A stretch of DNA of 64,000 nucleotides from DATMRS01 sp035566015 (GTDB taxonomy: Bacteria > Pseudomonadota > Alphaproteobacteria > Sphingomonadales > Sphingomonadaceae): contig DATMRS010000017.1 in NCBI GenBank assembly GCA_035566015.1, positions 46,259 to 110,258 on the forward strand, in the 5' to 3' direction. Every line of letters begins with the position of its first letter. The stretch's first letter is position 1. Of this stretch, positions 8,220 through 16,938 are shown piece after piece. The notes beneath the pieces were generated by a model. That model searched no databases and had not been told where the DNA came from. It worked only from the letters and a program-made list of their open reading frames with translations. Both the position numbers and the translations under genes were made by a program.

Positions 8220-9425
8220 ATGAAAGACGCGTTCATCTGTGACGGCATACGCACGCCCATCGGCCGTTATGGCGGTTCGCTGGCGACGGTGCGGGCCGAC
8301 GATCTTGCCACCCTGCCCCTCAAGGCGCTGGCGGGGCGGAATGGCGGGGTCGACTGGGGCGCGGTGGACGACGTCATTTTCGGCTGCGCCAATCAGGCGG
8401 GCGAGGACAATCGCAACGTGGCGCGGATGGCCACCCTACTGGCGGGATGGGGCGACGGCGTCACCGGAACGACGGTCAACCGCCTGTGCGGCTCCGGCCT
8501 CGACGCCCTCGCCATCGCCGCCCGACAGATACGTTGCGGGGAGGCCGACCTGATCGTCGCCGGCGGCGTGGAAAGCATGAGCCGCGCACCTTTCGTCCTG
8601 CCGAAGGTCGACAAGGCGTTCGGCAGGGGCGCAACGCTCTATGACACGACGATCGGCTGGCGCTTCGTCAATCCGCTCATGGTAGCGGCGTTCGGCACCG
8701 ACTCTATGTCCGAGACGGCCGAGAATGTGGCCGACGATTTCAACATCAGCCGCGAGGATCAGGACCGGTTCGCGCTCGAAAGCCAGCGACGCGCGGCGGC
8801 GGCCCAGGCCAGCGGCCGCCTTGATCGAGAGATCGTTCCGGTTTCGCTGCCGCAAAAAAACGCTGCGCCGTTCCTCTTCTCGCAGGACGAGCATCCCCGT
8901 TCGACCAGTCCGGAGGCGCTTGCCCGGCTGAAGCCGATCGTCCGGCCGAACGGAACGATCACCGCAGGCAATGCGTCGGGCGTGAACGACGGCGCGGCCG
9001 CGTTGATCGTCGCCAGCGAAGAGGGCGTTCGCAGGCATGGTCTGACACCACGCGCCCGGATCCTCGGCGCGGCAACTGCCGGGGTACCGCCGCGCATCAT
9101 GGGCATGGGCCCCGCCCCCGCTTCGGAAAAGCTGCTCTCCCGGCTCGGCATCGCAATCGGCGATGTTGAGGTGATCGAACTCAACGAGGCTTTCGCCAGT
9201 CAGGCGCTCGCCGTTCTGCGCCGGCTCGGCCTGCCCGACAATGCGGAACATGTGAACCCGAACGGAGGCGCGATCGCGCTCGGTCATCCGCTCGGCATGT
9301 CGGGCGCGCGGCTCGCCCTCACCGCCACCGAAGAGCTGGTGCAGCGCGACGCCCGCCTCGCTTTGTGCACGATGTGCATCGGCGTCGGCCAAGGTATCGC
9401 GATGATGATCGAACGCGCGCGCTAA
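8220..9425 (+). CDS. Thiolase, 3-oxoadipyl-CoA/acetyl-CoA acetyltransferase type
   Basis: This 401-residue degradative thiolase has the nucleophilic Cys90 in VNRLCGSGLDA, the GGVESMSRAPFVLPK segment typical of 3-oxoadipyl-CoA thiolases, the catalytic His in GGAIALGHPLGMSGAR, and the C-terminal Cys in CTMCIGVGQG. It would cleave a 3-oxoacyl-CoA, such as 3-oxoadipyl-CoA, to acetyl-CoA and a shortened acyl-CoA (succinyl-CoA in that case). Its place after the CoA-transferase A subunit matches the pcaI(J)F order of the beta-ketoadipate pathway. It ends four bases before the end of the convergent PQQ dehydrogenase gene. Substrate choice between aromatic and other 3-oxoacids cannot be read from sequence. 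Confidence 0.9.
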   Translation: MKDAFICDGIRTPIGRYGGSLATVRADDLATLPLKALAGRNGGVDWGAVDDVIFGCANQAGEDNRNVARMATLLAGWGDGVTGTTVNRLCGSGLDALAIAARQIRCGEADLIVAGGVESMSRAPFVLPKVDKAFGRGATLYDTTIGWRFVNPLMVAAFGTDSMSETAENVADDFNISREDQDRFALESQRRAAAAQASGRLDREIVPVSLPQKNAAPFLFSQDEHPRSTSPEALARLKPIVRPNGTITAGNASGVNDGAAALIVASEEGVRRHGLTPRARILGAATAGVPPRIMGMGPAPASEKLLSRLGIAIGDVEVIELNEAFASQALAVLRRLGLPDNAEHVNPNGGAIALGHPLGMSGARLALTATEELVQRDARLALCTMCIGVGQGIAMMIERAR

Positions 9426-9429
9426 GCCT

Positions 9430-11559
9430 CTACTGCGCCGCTGCCCGGCTGGGATCGGCTATGAAGGTTTTCGGCCGCGTCGGCGCGGGATCGCCGTCCG
9501 CCTTCAACTTTTCGGCCTGGGCCGAAACATAGCCGCGGATCATGTCGATCTCGTCGGGGGCGAGAATTTTGCCCCAGCCGATCATGCCGTTGTCCTCAAG
9601 AAGGCCGTCATGAACGATCTGCTGCCACAAATCCTTTTCGGGTAGAGCCGCCGAACGGCGAAGGTCCGGAACGATATTGGGAGATCGCGCGCCGCCCGAA
9701 TGACAGCGGGCGCAGTTGCGCGCGAACAGCGCGCCGCCTTGTTCAATCTGCGCCTGCGTCCAGTGGTCGGAAGCAGGATTGGCCGGGGGCGCCTTGCCCG
9801 GATCGGGCGGCAGCTTGGCCTTGCCGTCCAGACGGAACACGACGACGCGGCCGGGCTGCGGGGCATAGGAAACCTTGGAAGCCCCGGTGAGCATCGTCGG
9901 CCCGCCCGCCCCGCTGACGACCGCAAGATATTGCACGCCATCGATGCTGTAGGTGATCGGCGCCGGCATAGCGAAGTTCGGCATCGGATAGGACCATAGC
10001 TCCTTGCCATCGGTGGCCCGGTAAGCGGCCATCTCGCCGACCACGTCGCCGCGCGACTCGAACACCAGTCCGCCAGCGGTGGCGAGTGCGCCGCCGCCGG
10101 AAAACTCCTTTTTCCAGACGGTCTTGCCGGTCGCCGGATCGAAGGCGATGAAATAGGTCCGTGCGCCAATCGGCCGCGACAGGACGCCCGTGTTGGACGG
10201 CCCGCCGTCGACCTTCCTGAAATCGTCCATGGCCTGCATATACTGGCTGTTCTCGGACGTCGTCAGATAGACAAGGCCGGTCTTCGGATCATAGGCCATC
10301 GGCGCGACCCCATGAGCGCCCCCCAGCCCCGGGCTGAGCAGGAACGGCCCATGTTCGTAGCGCGAATTGGGCGTATCGACCGGACGGCCGGTCGCCAGAT
10401 CGATACGCTTCGCCCACGTGATCCCTTTCACGAACGGATTGGCGGACAGAAGCTTCCCGGTGCGCCGGTCGATAATATAGAAAAAGCCGTTCTTGGGCGC
10501 ATGGAACAGCACCTTGCGCATCTTACCGCCGATCTTCATCTCCGTCTGCACGATCGGCTGGACCGAATTATAGTCCCAGCTTTCCGCCGGATTTTCCTGA
10601 TAATGCCAGACATATTTGCCCGTATCGGCGTCGATCGCGACGATCGAGCACAGGAATAGGTTGTCCCCCTGCCGGTTCGAACGGACCTGATAGTTCCACG
10701 GTGAGCCGTTGCCGGTGCCGATGTAAATCTGGTTCAGGTCCGGATCGTAGGATATCGCATTCCAGGCGGTGCCGCCGCCGCCATATTTGTACCATTCGCC
10801 GTGCCAGGTCGGCTCGACGAGGCTTTTCATGATCGGGTCGGATGCCGCGCCGTCGGGCGGCGCCTTGGGATCGCCCGGCACCGTATAGAAGCGCCAGACC
10901 ATCTTGCCGGTCTGCGCGTCATAGGCGCTGACATAGCCGCGCACGCCGAAATCGGCCCCGCCATTGCCGATGATCACCTTGCCCCGGGCGATGCGCGGCG
11001 CACCCGTTATCGCGTACATCTGCTTGGGATCGGTCGTCTGCACGCTCCAGACCGGTTTGCCCGTTCGGGCGTCTACGGCGATCAGGCGTCCGTCGATCGT
11101 GCCGATATAGACCTTGCCGTCGTAGACGGCCGCGCCCCGGTTGACGACGTCGCAGCACGCGCGCACGCCCAGCTTGCCGGGCACCTTGGGATCGTAGAAC
11201 CAGAGCTGTTTGCCGGTCCTGGCGTCGAGCGCATAGAGCTTGCTCCACGCCGTGCTGACATACATCACGCCGTCCACGACCAGCGGCTCGGACTCCTGTC
11301 CTCGTGTCGTATCGAGCTCGAAATACCAGGCGGGCACGAGCCGGCTGACATTGCTTTGGTTGATCTGGTCGAGCGTGGAATAATATTGGCCGTAATAGGT
11401 GCCCCCGTTCACTAGCCAGCTTTCCGGTTCCTCAGCGGCATGCACCATACGCGCGTCGGTCAGCGCGGCCGAGCCGTAGGAGGTATCGCCCCGATGATCG
11501 CCGGCTCCCGCAAGGACCACCGCGAAGGCCGCGGCCATAAAGATACGAACACCTTCCAT
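9430..11559 (-). CDS. Quinohaemoprotein (PQQ) alcohol dehydrogenase, Ca-type
   Basis: This 709-residue periplasmic enzyme has an eight-bladed PQQ-binding propeller and a C-terminal cytochrome c domain with CARCH at 616-620. Cys135-Cys136 form the adjacent-cysteine pair next to PQQ, and the catalytic Asp329 lies in SWDYNSVQ. The residue two after it is Asn, not Asp, so this copy lacks the lanthanide-ligand Asp and should use calcium. An N-terminal signal peptide (about res. 1-20, FMAAAFAVVLAGAG) supports export. The ATG at 11559 is chosen since it begins at the signal peptide; the frame is open to 11739 across the neighbouring gene. It probably oxidises an alcohol group of the substrate of this catabolic block. 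Confidence 0.9.
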   Translation of the reverse strand: MEGVRIFMAAAFAVVLAGAGDHRGDTSYGSAALTDARMVHAAEEPESWLVNGGTYYGQYYSTLDQINQSNVSRLVPAWYFELDTTRGQESEPLVVDGVMYVSTAWSKLYALDARTGKQLWFYDPKVPGKLGVRACCDVVNRGAAVYDGKVYIGTIDGRLIAVDARTGKPVWSVQTTDPKQMYAITGAPRIARGKVIIGNGGADFGVRGYVSAYDAQTGKMVWRFYTVPGDPKAPPDGAASDPIMKSLVEPTWHGEWYKYGGGGTAWNAISYDPDLNQIYIGTGNGSPWNYQVRSNRQGDNLFLCSIVAIDADTGKYVWHYQENPAESWDYNSVQPIVQTEMKIGGKMRKVLFHAPKNGFFYIIDRRTGKLLSANPFVKGITWAKRIDLATGRPVDTPNSRYEHGPFLLSPGLGGAHGVAPMAYDPKTGLVYLTTSENSQYMQAMDDFRKVDGGPSNTGVLSRPIGARTYFIAFDPATGKTVWKKEFSGGGALATAGGLVFESRGDVVGEMAAYRATDGKELWSYPMPNFAMPAPITYSIDGVQYLAVVSGAGGPTMLTGASKVSYAPQPGRVVVFRLDGKAKLPPDPGKAPPANPASDHWTQAQIEQGGALFARNCARCHSGGARSPNIVPDLRRSAALPEKDLWQQIVHDGLLEDNGMIGWGKILAPDEIDMIRGYVSAQAEKLKADGDPAPTRPKTFIADPSRAAAQ

Positions 11560-11615
11560 AGGGCGATCCTGTCTGTAATCATGGATGGGCATCAGCGCGG
11601 CCGGCGATCGGCCAG

Positions 11616-12467
11616 TCAGGCGAGCGGCTCGCCTTCGAAGGTGATCCTGTGCATCAGACGCCGCTCGCCCTGATAATCGTTCGCCGCATAATGCCAGGCG
11701 GTGATATTGTCCCAGAAAGCCACCGAGCCCTCGTCCCAATGGAAGCGGCAGAAAAACTCGGCACGCTCACGTGCATAACTGTAGAGATATTGCAGCAGCG
11801 GCTGGCTTTCGGCTTCGCTCCAGCCTTCGAAATGCTTGGTGTAGGCCGCGTTGACGTAGAGGCTTTTGCGGCCGTTCACCGGATGCGTCACCACGACCGG
11901 ATGCACCGCTTTCTCTTCATCCTGGTCGGTGTTGATCAGCCCACCGCCGCTCTTGGCGAAACGGTAGCCGCTGTTGGAATGCACCGCCCTCAGACGCGAT
12001 AGCGTTGCCTTGAGCCCCTCCGACAACGACTCATAAACGGCCGCCATGTTCAGGAACAAGGTGTCGCCACCGACGGGCGGCAATTCGCGCGCCACGAGTA
12101 TCGAGCCGGTCGGCGGTTCGGCATAGAAGGACCCATCGGTGTGCCACGCTCCGCCGATGTTTGTCGTCTGCTGCTCTTCCTTCCGCACTTCGGACATGTG
12201 GGGATAGCCCTCCACCGTCTTGACGAAGCGCACCTTTTTCACCGGGCCGAAGTGCCGCGCGAACCGATCGTGATCCGTCGGCGTCAGCGACTGCCCGCGA
12301 AAAAAGGCGACGCCATAATCGGCGGTGGCGCGGCGGATCGCGGCATAGGCCTCCTCGGGAAGCGGCTTCGACAAATCCAGACCGAGGATTTCCACCCCGC
12401 AATGGCCGGTTACGGGCCGGATATCGAGGATACCGTCATATTTTCCTTCATTCTGTCCATGTGCCAT
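11616..12467 (-). CDS. TauD/TfdA-family dioxygenase (second copy)
   Basis: The 283-residue protein is a compact TauD/TfdA-type Fe(II)/2-oxoglutarate dioxygenase. The facial triad is His109-Thr-Asp111 (AWHTDGSF) and His259 (ITAWHYAAND), and Arg270/Arg274 in ERRLMHR are suited to bind 2-oxoglutarate. Length and layout are close to TfdA-like and taurine dioxygenases, more so than the copy at 2227. It lies between the PQQ dehydrogenase and a second enolase-type gene, all leftward. The ATG at 12467 has GAGGATCGAG upstream. Family members cleave aryloxyalkanoates, sulfonates or hydroxylate amino acids; no choice is possible here. Confidence 0.9.
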   Translation of the reverse strand: MAHGQNEGKYDGILDIRPVTGHCGVEILGLDLSKPLPEEAYAAIRRATADYGVAFFRGQSLTPTDHDRFARHFGPVKKVRFVKTVEGYPHMSEVRKEEQQTTNIGGAWHTDGSFYAEPPTGSILVARELPPVGGDTLFLNMAAVYESLSEGLKATLSRLRAVHSNSGYRFAKSGGGLINTDQDEEKAVHPVVVTHPVNGRKSLYVNAAYTKHFEGWSEAESQPLLQYLYSYARERAEFFCRFHWDEGSVAFWDNITAWHYAANDYQGERRLMHRITFEGEPLA

Positions 12468-12505
12468 GGCTCGATCCTCAATAATGTGATTGCTAGTCGA
12501 ACCCG

Positions 12506-13693
12506 TTATCGCGCGCCTTTGCGGGGATGCGCCTTCAGGGCTTCTTCATTGATCTCGACGCCCCATCCGGGCCCCTGCGGAACGTTGATCGCGCCGTCTT
12601 CCAGAGCCGGCAGCGCGCTGAACACATCCTTCGCCCACGGAACGATATCGGCATCGAATTCCAATATCCGGAGATTGGGAATGACGGCGGCGAAGTGCGC
12701 GCCCATCATCGCGTGGAAGGGGCTGCCCGCGGTATGGACCGCCACATTGACCTGGAAGCTGTCCGCCAGGCTCGCCATGCGCACCGCCTCGGGCATGCCG
12801 TTCCACATCATGTCGATGATCGCGACGTCGACAGCCTGATGCTGGAGATAGGGCAAGAGATGCCGGCGTCCATATATCGCCTCGAGCGAGGCGATCGGCG
12901 TCCGCGTCGACCGTCTTATATCCGCCAATGCGGCGGGCTCATACAGGTCGAACTCCAGCCAATCCGGATCGAACCCCTCCAACGCGCGCGCGATCCGGCG
13001 GAAACCTTCCGGCCTGAACGAGAAATTGAGATCGAGCATCAGGCCGGTGTCGGGGCCCGCCCCTTCGCGCATCACCTCCAACTGGCGGAGAAGCGCCTTG
13101 AGCGTCTGGGCATCCAAGTTGCGGGCGGGATCGCTATTGCGACGGCCGAGATTGGGGCCGAGCGTGCCGTCGGGCTGATCGAACATCATCAGGTTGGTCT
13201 TGAAACTACCGATGCCCCTTGCGGGTACCTCGGCGGCGACACGGCGCAGATCGTCGAGCCGGCGTACCGGCGTTACCCCCATGGCCTTTTCGAACAGATC
13301 GGGTACCATCGCGCGATAGAGGCCGCAATGCGACCAGTAAACCGGCGTGCGATCGCGGACTTTTCCGCCGAAAAGATCCCAGACGGGCACACCCAGCGCC
13401 TTGGCCTTGATATCCAAACACGCATTTTCGATCGCCGCCGCCGCCCGCATGTTCAGCCCGCCATCGTTGAGGCGGATGGCGGTTTCCAGCGCCGCGCCGA
13501 TCCTGCCCGTCTGCCGCGGGTCCTGGCCGATCAGCGGGCCCGCGAGGGCGTGGATTACCGCCGGCAGCGCCGCCACCCGCAGGCCGGTAAATTCGGACCA
13601 GCCGACCAATCCTTCGTCGGTCGTGATCTTAAGGAACGACCAGGTCTGCCAGCCGCCGTCGGCGTGGAAATCCTCAACTTTGGCAATACGCAT
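12506..13693 (-). CDS. Enolase-superfamily dehydratase-like protein (second copy)
   Basis: This 395-residue protein is a second mandelate racemase/muconate lactonizing family member and is clearly different in sequence from the copy at 1059. It has the N-terminal capping domain (WSFLKITTDEGLVGWSE), an AIENACLDIKAKALGVPVWDLFGG motif, the metal-binding LMLDLNFSF strand, WLEFDLYEP, SLEAIYGRR, and HTAGSPFHAMM near the C-terminal end of the barrel. The third metal site (LEAIYG) and the HTAGSP segment resemble the more divergent dehydratases. It is 38 nt upstream of the dioxygenase gene and 14 nt downstream of the TonB receptor gene, so the receptor, this enzyme, the dioxygenase and the PQQ enzyme look like one leftward operon. 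Confidence 0.84.
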   Translation of the reverse strand: MRIAKVEDFHADGGWQTWSFLKITTDEGLVGWSEFTGLRVAALPAVIHALAGPLIGQDPRQTGRIGAALETAIRLNDGGLNMRAAAAIENACLDIKAKALGVPVWDLFGGKVRDRTPVYWSHCGLYRAMVPDLFEKAMGVTPVRRLDDLRRVAAEVPARGIGSFKTNLMMFDQPDGTLGPNLGRRNSDPARNLDAQTLKALLRQLEVMREGAGPDTGLMLDLNFSFRPEGFRRIARALEGFDPDWLEFDLYEPAALADIRRSTRTPIASLEAIYGRRHLLPYLQHQAVDVAIIDMMWNGMPEAVRMASLADSFQVNVAVHTAGSPFHAMMGAHFAAVIPNLRILEFDADIVPWAKDVFSALPALEDGAINVPQGPGWGVEINEEALKAHPRKGAR

Positions 13694-13707
13694 CGTGCCG
13701 AGCCCCG

Positions 13708-16581
13708 TCAGAACTTCACGGAGGCGCCCACCTGGAACCGGCGCCCGACAAAATCGTAGTAGACGCCGTTCGACGTGGCGAAGAGGCCCGGTATCGGATC
13801 GACCGGCGGGTCCTGGTTCAACAGATTCTGGATCGAGCCAAAGAGCTGAAGATTTTCGGTGATATCATAGCTGCTGTAGAGGCTGAGATATGCGATCGCC
13901 GGGACACTGTTGTCATTGATCGTCGAAGACGGCCCCTGATTGTAGGAATTATCGATCGTGCCGGCGGAAATGAAATCGACCCGCGCCGTAACCGACGCCG
14001 GGCCCAGCGCATAGGTGCTGGAAAATGTGAACTTCGCACGGGGTAGAGAATAATTGTTGTTCCCGCCATTTTCGCCCGCGTGATCGACAGTGTCCCCGCC
14101 GGCTCCCAGGTTCACCTTGACGTGATTCACATAGGTCATGTTGAAATCGGTTGAGAGCGATCCCGGTATCGATCCGAGCTCGGTTCTATAGGCCAGCTCG
14201 ACGTTGAAGCCGTCTGATTTCACGAAACCGGCATTCAGGACGGGCAGATTGAGCGCCGTCGGCGCGCCATCCGCATCGAACGTGAATTTGCTGCAGAAAA
14301 ATTCATCCCCCGCATTGCACAGGTTCGCGACGTTGGAGCTTGCGACCGACGTGATCGCGCCTTGCAGATTGACCCTGTAATAATCCACCGACGCCTGGAA
14401 ACCCGGCAGGAACCTGGGTTGGAAGACAGCGCCCGCTGTCACCGTGTCCGCGATTTCCGGATCGAGATCGCGGTTTCCGATCGACACATTTGCCGGAATG
14501 TTGCGTGTGAAGCCGTTGACTGTGATTGTATTCTGGTTGACCGAACCCTTGCCGAACAACTCGAAAATAGCCGGTGCCCGCAAGTCGCGCGACCGCGTCG
14601 CCCGGAAGCGAAGACCTTCGACAGGCTCATAATTAACGCCGATCTTCCAGGTCGTATGATCGCCCGCCGTACTGTAGCTGGCATAACGGATCGCGGCATC
14701 GATATCCAGCGATCGTGCCATCGGCAAATCGCGCGCAAGCGGCACGAGGACTTCGAGATAGCCTTCCTTGACGTTGAACGATCCGTCGAGATTGGTAGCG
14801 TTGTTGAGCAGGAAACCGCCCGCGTCCGAAACCGGATCGACGCGGACCTTCTCCTTTTCACGGCGATATTCGAAGCCCGCCGCGATAGCGACCGGGCCTG
14901 CCCAGGTGCTGAATGGCTGTCCGCGCAGGTTGATCGCGGCGCTGTCCTGATCGTAATCCGCATATTGATAGGCGGTCTTCAGATAATAATTGGCGGCATC
15001 CACCGAAGGCGCGCCCACGCCGCCAACCAGATTGACCGGCTGGCACCCCGCCGCCGCGGGATCGAAGAAGGGGCCCGGCACGGTCGCCCGGCAGACGATC
15101 TGGCCGTTATACAGTACGGCGTCGGTCGCGAAGGCGAACTTGGCCTTGTCCTGATTATGCTCGGTCGCGTTTCTGTAGCGATTGCGGCCGAAGCCGACAT
15201 GCGCGTCCCAGTTCCAGCCGCCGCCCAGATCGCCCTTTGCGCCCAGGGCGACATGCCACGTCCGGGTGCGCCCTCTCGCCACGCCATTGGCCAGCTCACC
15301 GGTTCCCGTAAGGTCGTAATTCAATCGATTGATCGTGAAGCTGGAAATACCGGCCGCATCCATCGCATCGACGATCTGCTGCGATAGATAAGGGTTGTCG
15401 CGGCGGATCACCGCGCCAAGCGCGCGCGGCGGATTGACGATATTGATGCTCTTCACCTGCGCATAGGACGCCTCGACGAACAGCGACAAAGCATCGCTTA
15501 CATCATATTGTGTCCGCAAATAGGTGCTGAGCCGGGAGACGGGGTTTGCCAGGCTGTTGTTCGTCGTGAACGCCGTCGCGTTGGGATCGCCGCCGACCAT
15601 GGTGAGCGCGCCCGGAAACTCACCCAGCTCGAACGGCGCCAGCGCCCCGCCGGGCAGGAACTGCATATTGGCGAGCGAGAAATTCGCCGGTCCGGTAATG
15701 ACGCCGCCCGGTGTCGACTTGGCGACGACGTTGGGCAGGACGAGGTTGGCCGGCAATCCGTTCGTCTTCCAGTTCGGATTGCTGACGATATTGTAGAGTT
15801 TCGCGCTCCAGTCGCGCGTATAGACATCGCCCAGGCCAGCATCATGCGAATAATCGAACCCGGCGACGATGTTGCCCCGACCATCGGCAAAGTCGGTGCC
15901 GGCAAGACCGCCGATCCGATAGGTTTCATTGTCCCCATATTGGGAAATCCCGGTCTGCCCCTTGATCTCGATGCCTTTATATTTTGATTTCAGGAAGACG
16001 TTGACCACGCCGGCCACGGCATCAGAGCCCCATTGGGCCGACGCGCCGCCCGTCACGACATCGACATGGTCGATCATCAGCGAGGGAATGACGTTGAGGT
16101 CAACCGCCACGACCGACCCGGCGGACGCCGCCGGCGCCTGCGGAACCATCCGCATGCCGTCCAGCAGCACGAGCGTGCGGTTGGCGCCCAAGCCGTAGAG
16201 GTCCGCGAAATTGGCGCCGGGAAGCTGCGTGCGATAGCCGGTCGAGGCCGGATTGAACGTCGCCTTGAACGACGGCATCTTCGTCAGCACGTCGGCGACA
16301 TTGCTGGCCTGGAATTTGTCGAGAGCCTCATTCGATACCACCGCCATCGGCGTCGGCGCGTTGAAGCCGCTGACGTTTACGCGCGATCCGGTGACGACGA
16401 TTTCCTGAATCGGTGCCGGCGTGCCGGCGGTCGAGCTATTGGGCGTCGACGCGGCGGGCGAAGTCTGGGCAACCGCCGTGCCACTTATGCAAAGGCCAAG
16501 CGCCAGAACACTCGCACCCGGAAATTTCAATTTCCCCTTTTGCAGTCCAAAGTCCGCACGATGGGCAGATTCTCTCACCAC
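13708..16581 (-). CDS. TonB-dependent outer-membrane receptor
   Basis: The 957-residue protein is a TonB-dependent receptor that would import the pathway's substrate across the outer membrane. A signal peptide covers about residues 18-39 (ending SGTAVAQ), a TonB-box-like IQEIVVTGSR lies at 59-67, the plug domain follows (NVADVLTKMPSF, GLGANRTLVLLDGMRM, VDVVTGGASAQWGSDAVAGVVN), and a long beta-barrel ends in the classic terminal Phe (GASVKF). The start is a GTG at 16581 preceded by GGGAGGGAG. It heads a probable operon with the enolase-type, TauD-type and PQQ enzymes. Sphingomonads have many such receptors for plant and aromatic compounds, so the ligand is open. Confidence 0.95.
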   Translation of the reverse strand: MVRESAHRADFGLQKGKLKFPGASVLALGLCISGTAVAQTSPAASTPNSSTAGTPAPIQEIVVTGSRVNVSGFNAPTPMAVVSNEALDKFQASNVADVLTKMPSFKATFNPASTGYRTQLPGANFADLYGLGANRTLVLLDGMRMVPQAPAASAGSVVAVDLNVIPSLMIDHVDVVTGGASAQWGSDAVAGVVNVFLKSKYKGIEIKGQTGISQYGDNETYRIGGLAGTDFADGRGNIVAGFDYSHDAGLGDVYTRDWSAKLYNIVSNPNWKTNGLPANLVLPNVVAKSTPGGVITGPANFSLANMQFLPGGALAPFELGEFPGALTMVGGDPNATAFTTNNSLANPVSRLSTYLRTQYDVSDALSLFVEASYAQVKSINIVNPPRALGAVIRRDNPYLSQQIVDAMDAAGISSFTINRLNYDLTGTGELANGVARGRTRTWHVALGAKGDLGGGWNWDAHVGFGRNRYRNATEHNQDKAKFAFATDAVLYNGQIVCRATVPGPFFDPAAAGCQPVNLVGGVGAPSVDAANYYLKTAYQYADYDQDSAAINLRGQPFSTWAGPVAIAAGFEYRREKEKVRVDPVSDAGGFLLNNATNLDGSFNVKEGYLEVLVPLARDLPMARSLDIDAAIRYASYSTAGDHTTWKIGVNYEPVEGLRFRATRSRDLRAPAIFELFGKGSVNQNTITVNGFTRNIPANVSIGNRDLDPEIADTVTAGAVFQPRFLPGFQASVDYYRVNLQGAITSVASSNVANLCNAGDEFFCSKFTFDADGAPTALNLPVLNAGFVKSDGFNVELAYRTELGSIPGSLSTDFNMTYVNHVKVNLGAGGDTVDHAGENGGNNNYSLPRAKFTFSSTYALGPASVTARVDFISAGTIDNSYNQGPSSTINDNSVPAIAYLSLYSSYDITENLQLFGSIQNLLNQDPPVDPIPGLFATSNGVYYDFVGRRFQVGASVKF

Positions 16582-16938
16582 ATCTCCCTCCCAATATAAT
16601 CATCAAAGATTTTTTCGATCATTTTATTATTTACGTCCGCAAGGTTGAGCGGCTTTTACTTCTTCACTATCTGCCGGACGGAAAACGCCCGAATCTACGC
16701 CAAACAGCGGCGCGATAGGTCTACGGCTGTCGGGCGCTTCCTCACGCCTGTTAGCCAACGCCTAGGCAACTCTACTCAATCACCTAGATTATTAGTACAT
16801 CGGTCGCAACCGCGCAACTCTTTTGCGTCTGCCTGAAAATTCCCATTTTGCTTGCCGCGAATTGGATCGCCGAAATCATGAACGATTAATCTGTAGCATT
16901 CGATCTTGATGCTCGACAAAGGTGCGCTATCGGGCCGA
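16582..16938. other. 357-nt intergenic region upstream of the TonB receptor
   Basis: This stretch lies between the receptor start and the stop of the MFS gene and must hold the receptor promoter and leader. It is noticeably richer in A and T than its surroundings. Two CCTAG-containing segments (near 16762 and 16783) may be a regulator site, but they are not a clean palindrome. No coding signal or known riboswitch was recognised. Confidence 0.4.

Noticed and set aside
11560..11739. A longer start for the PQQ dehydrogenase at 9430-11559.
   Set aside because: It would run into the neighbouring dioxygenase gene and bury the signal peptide.
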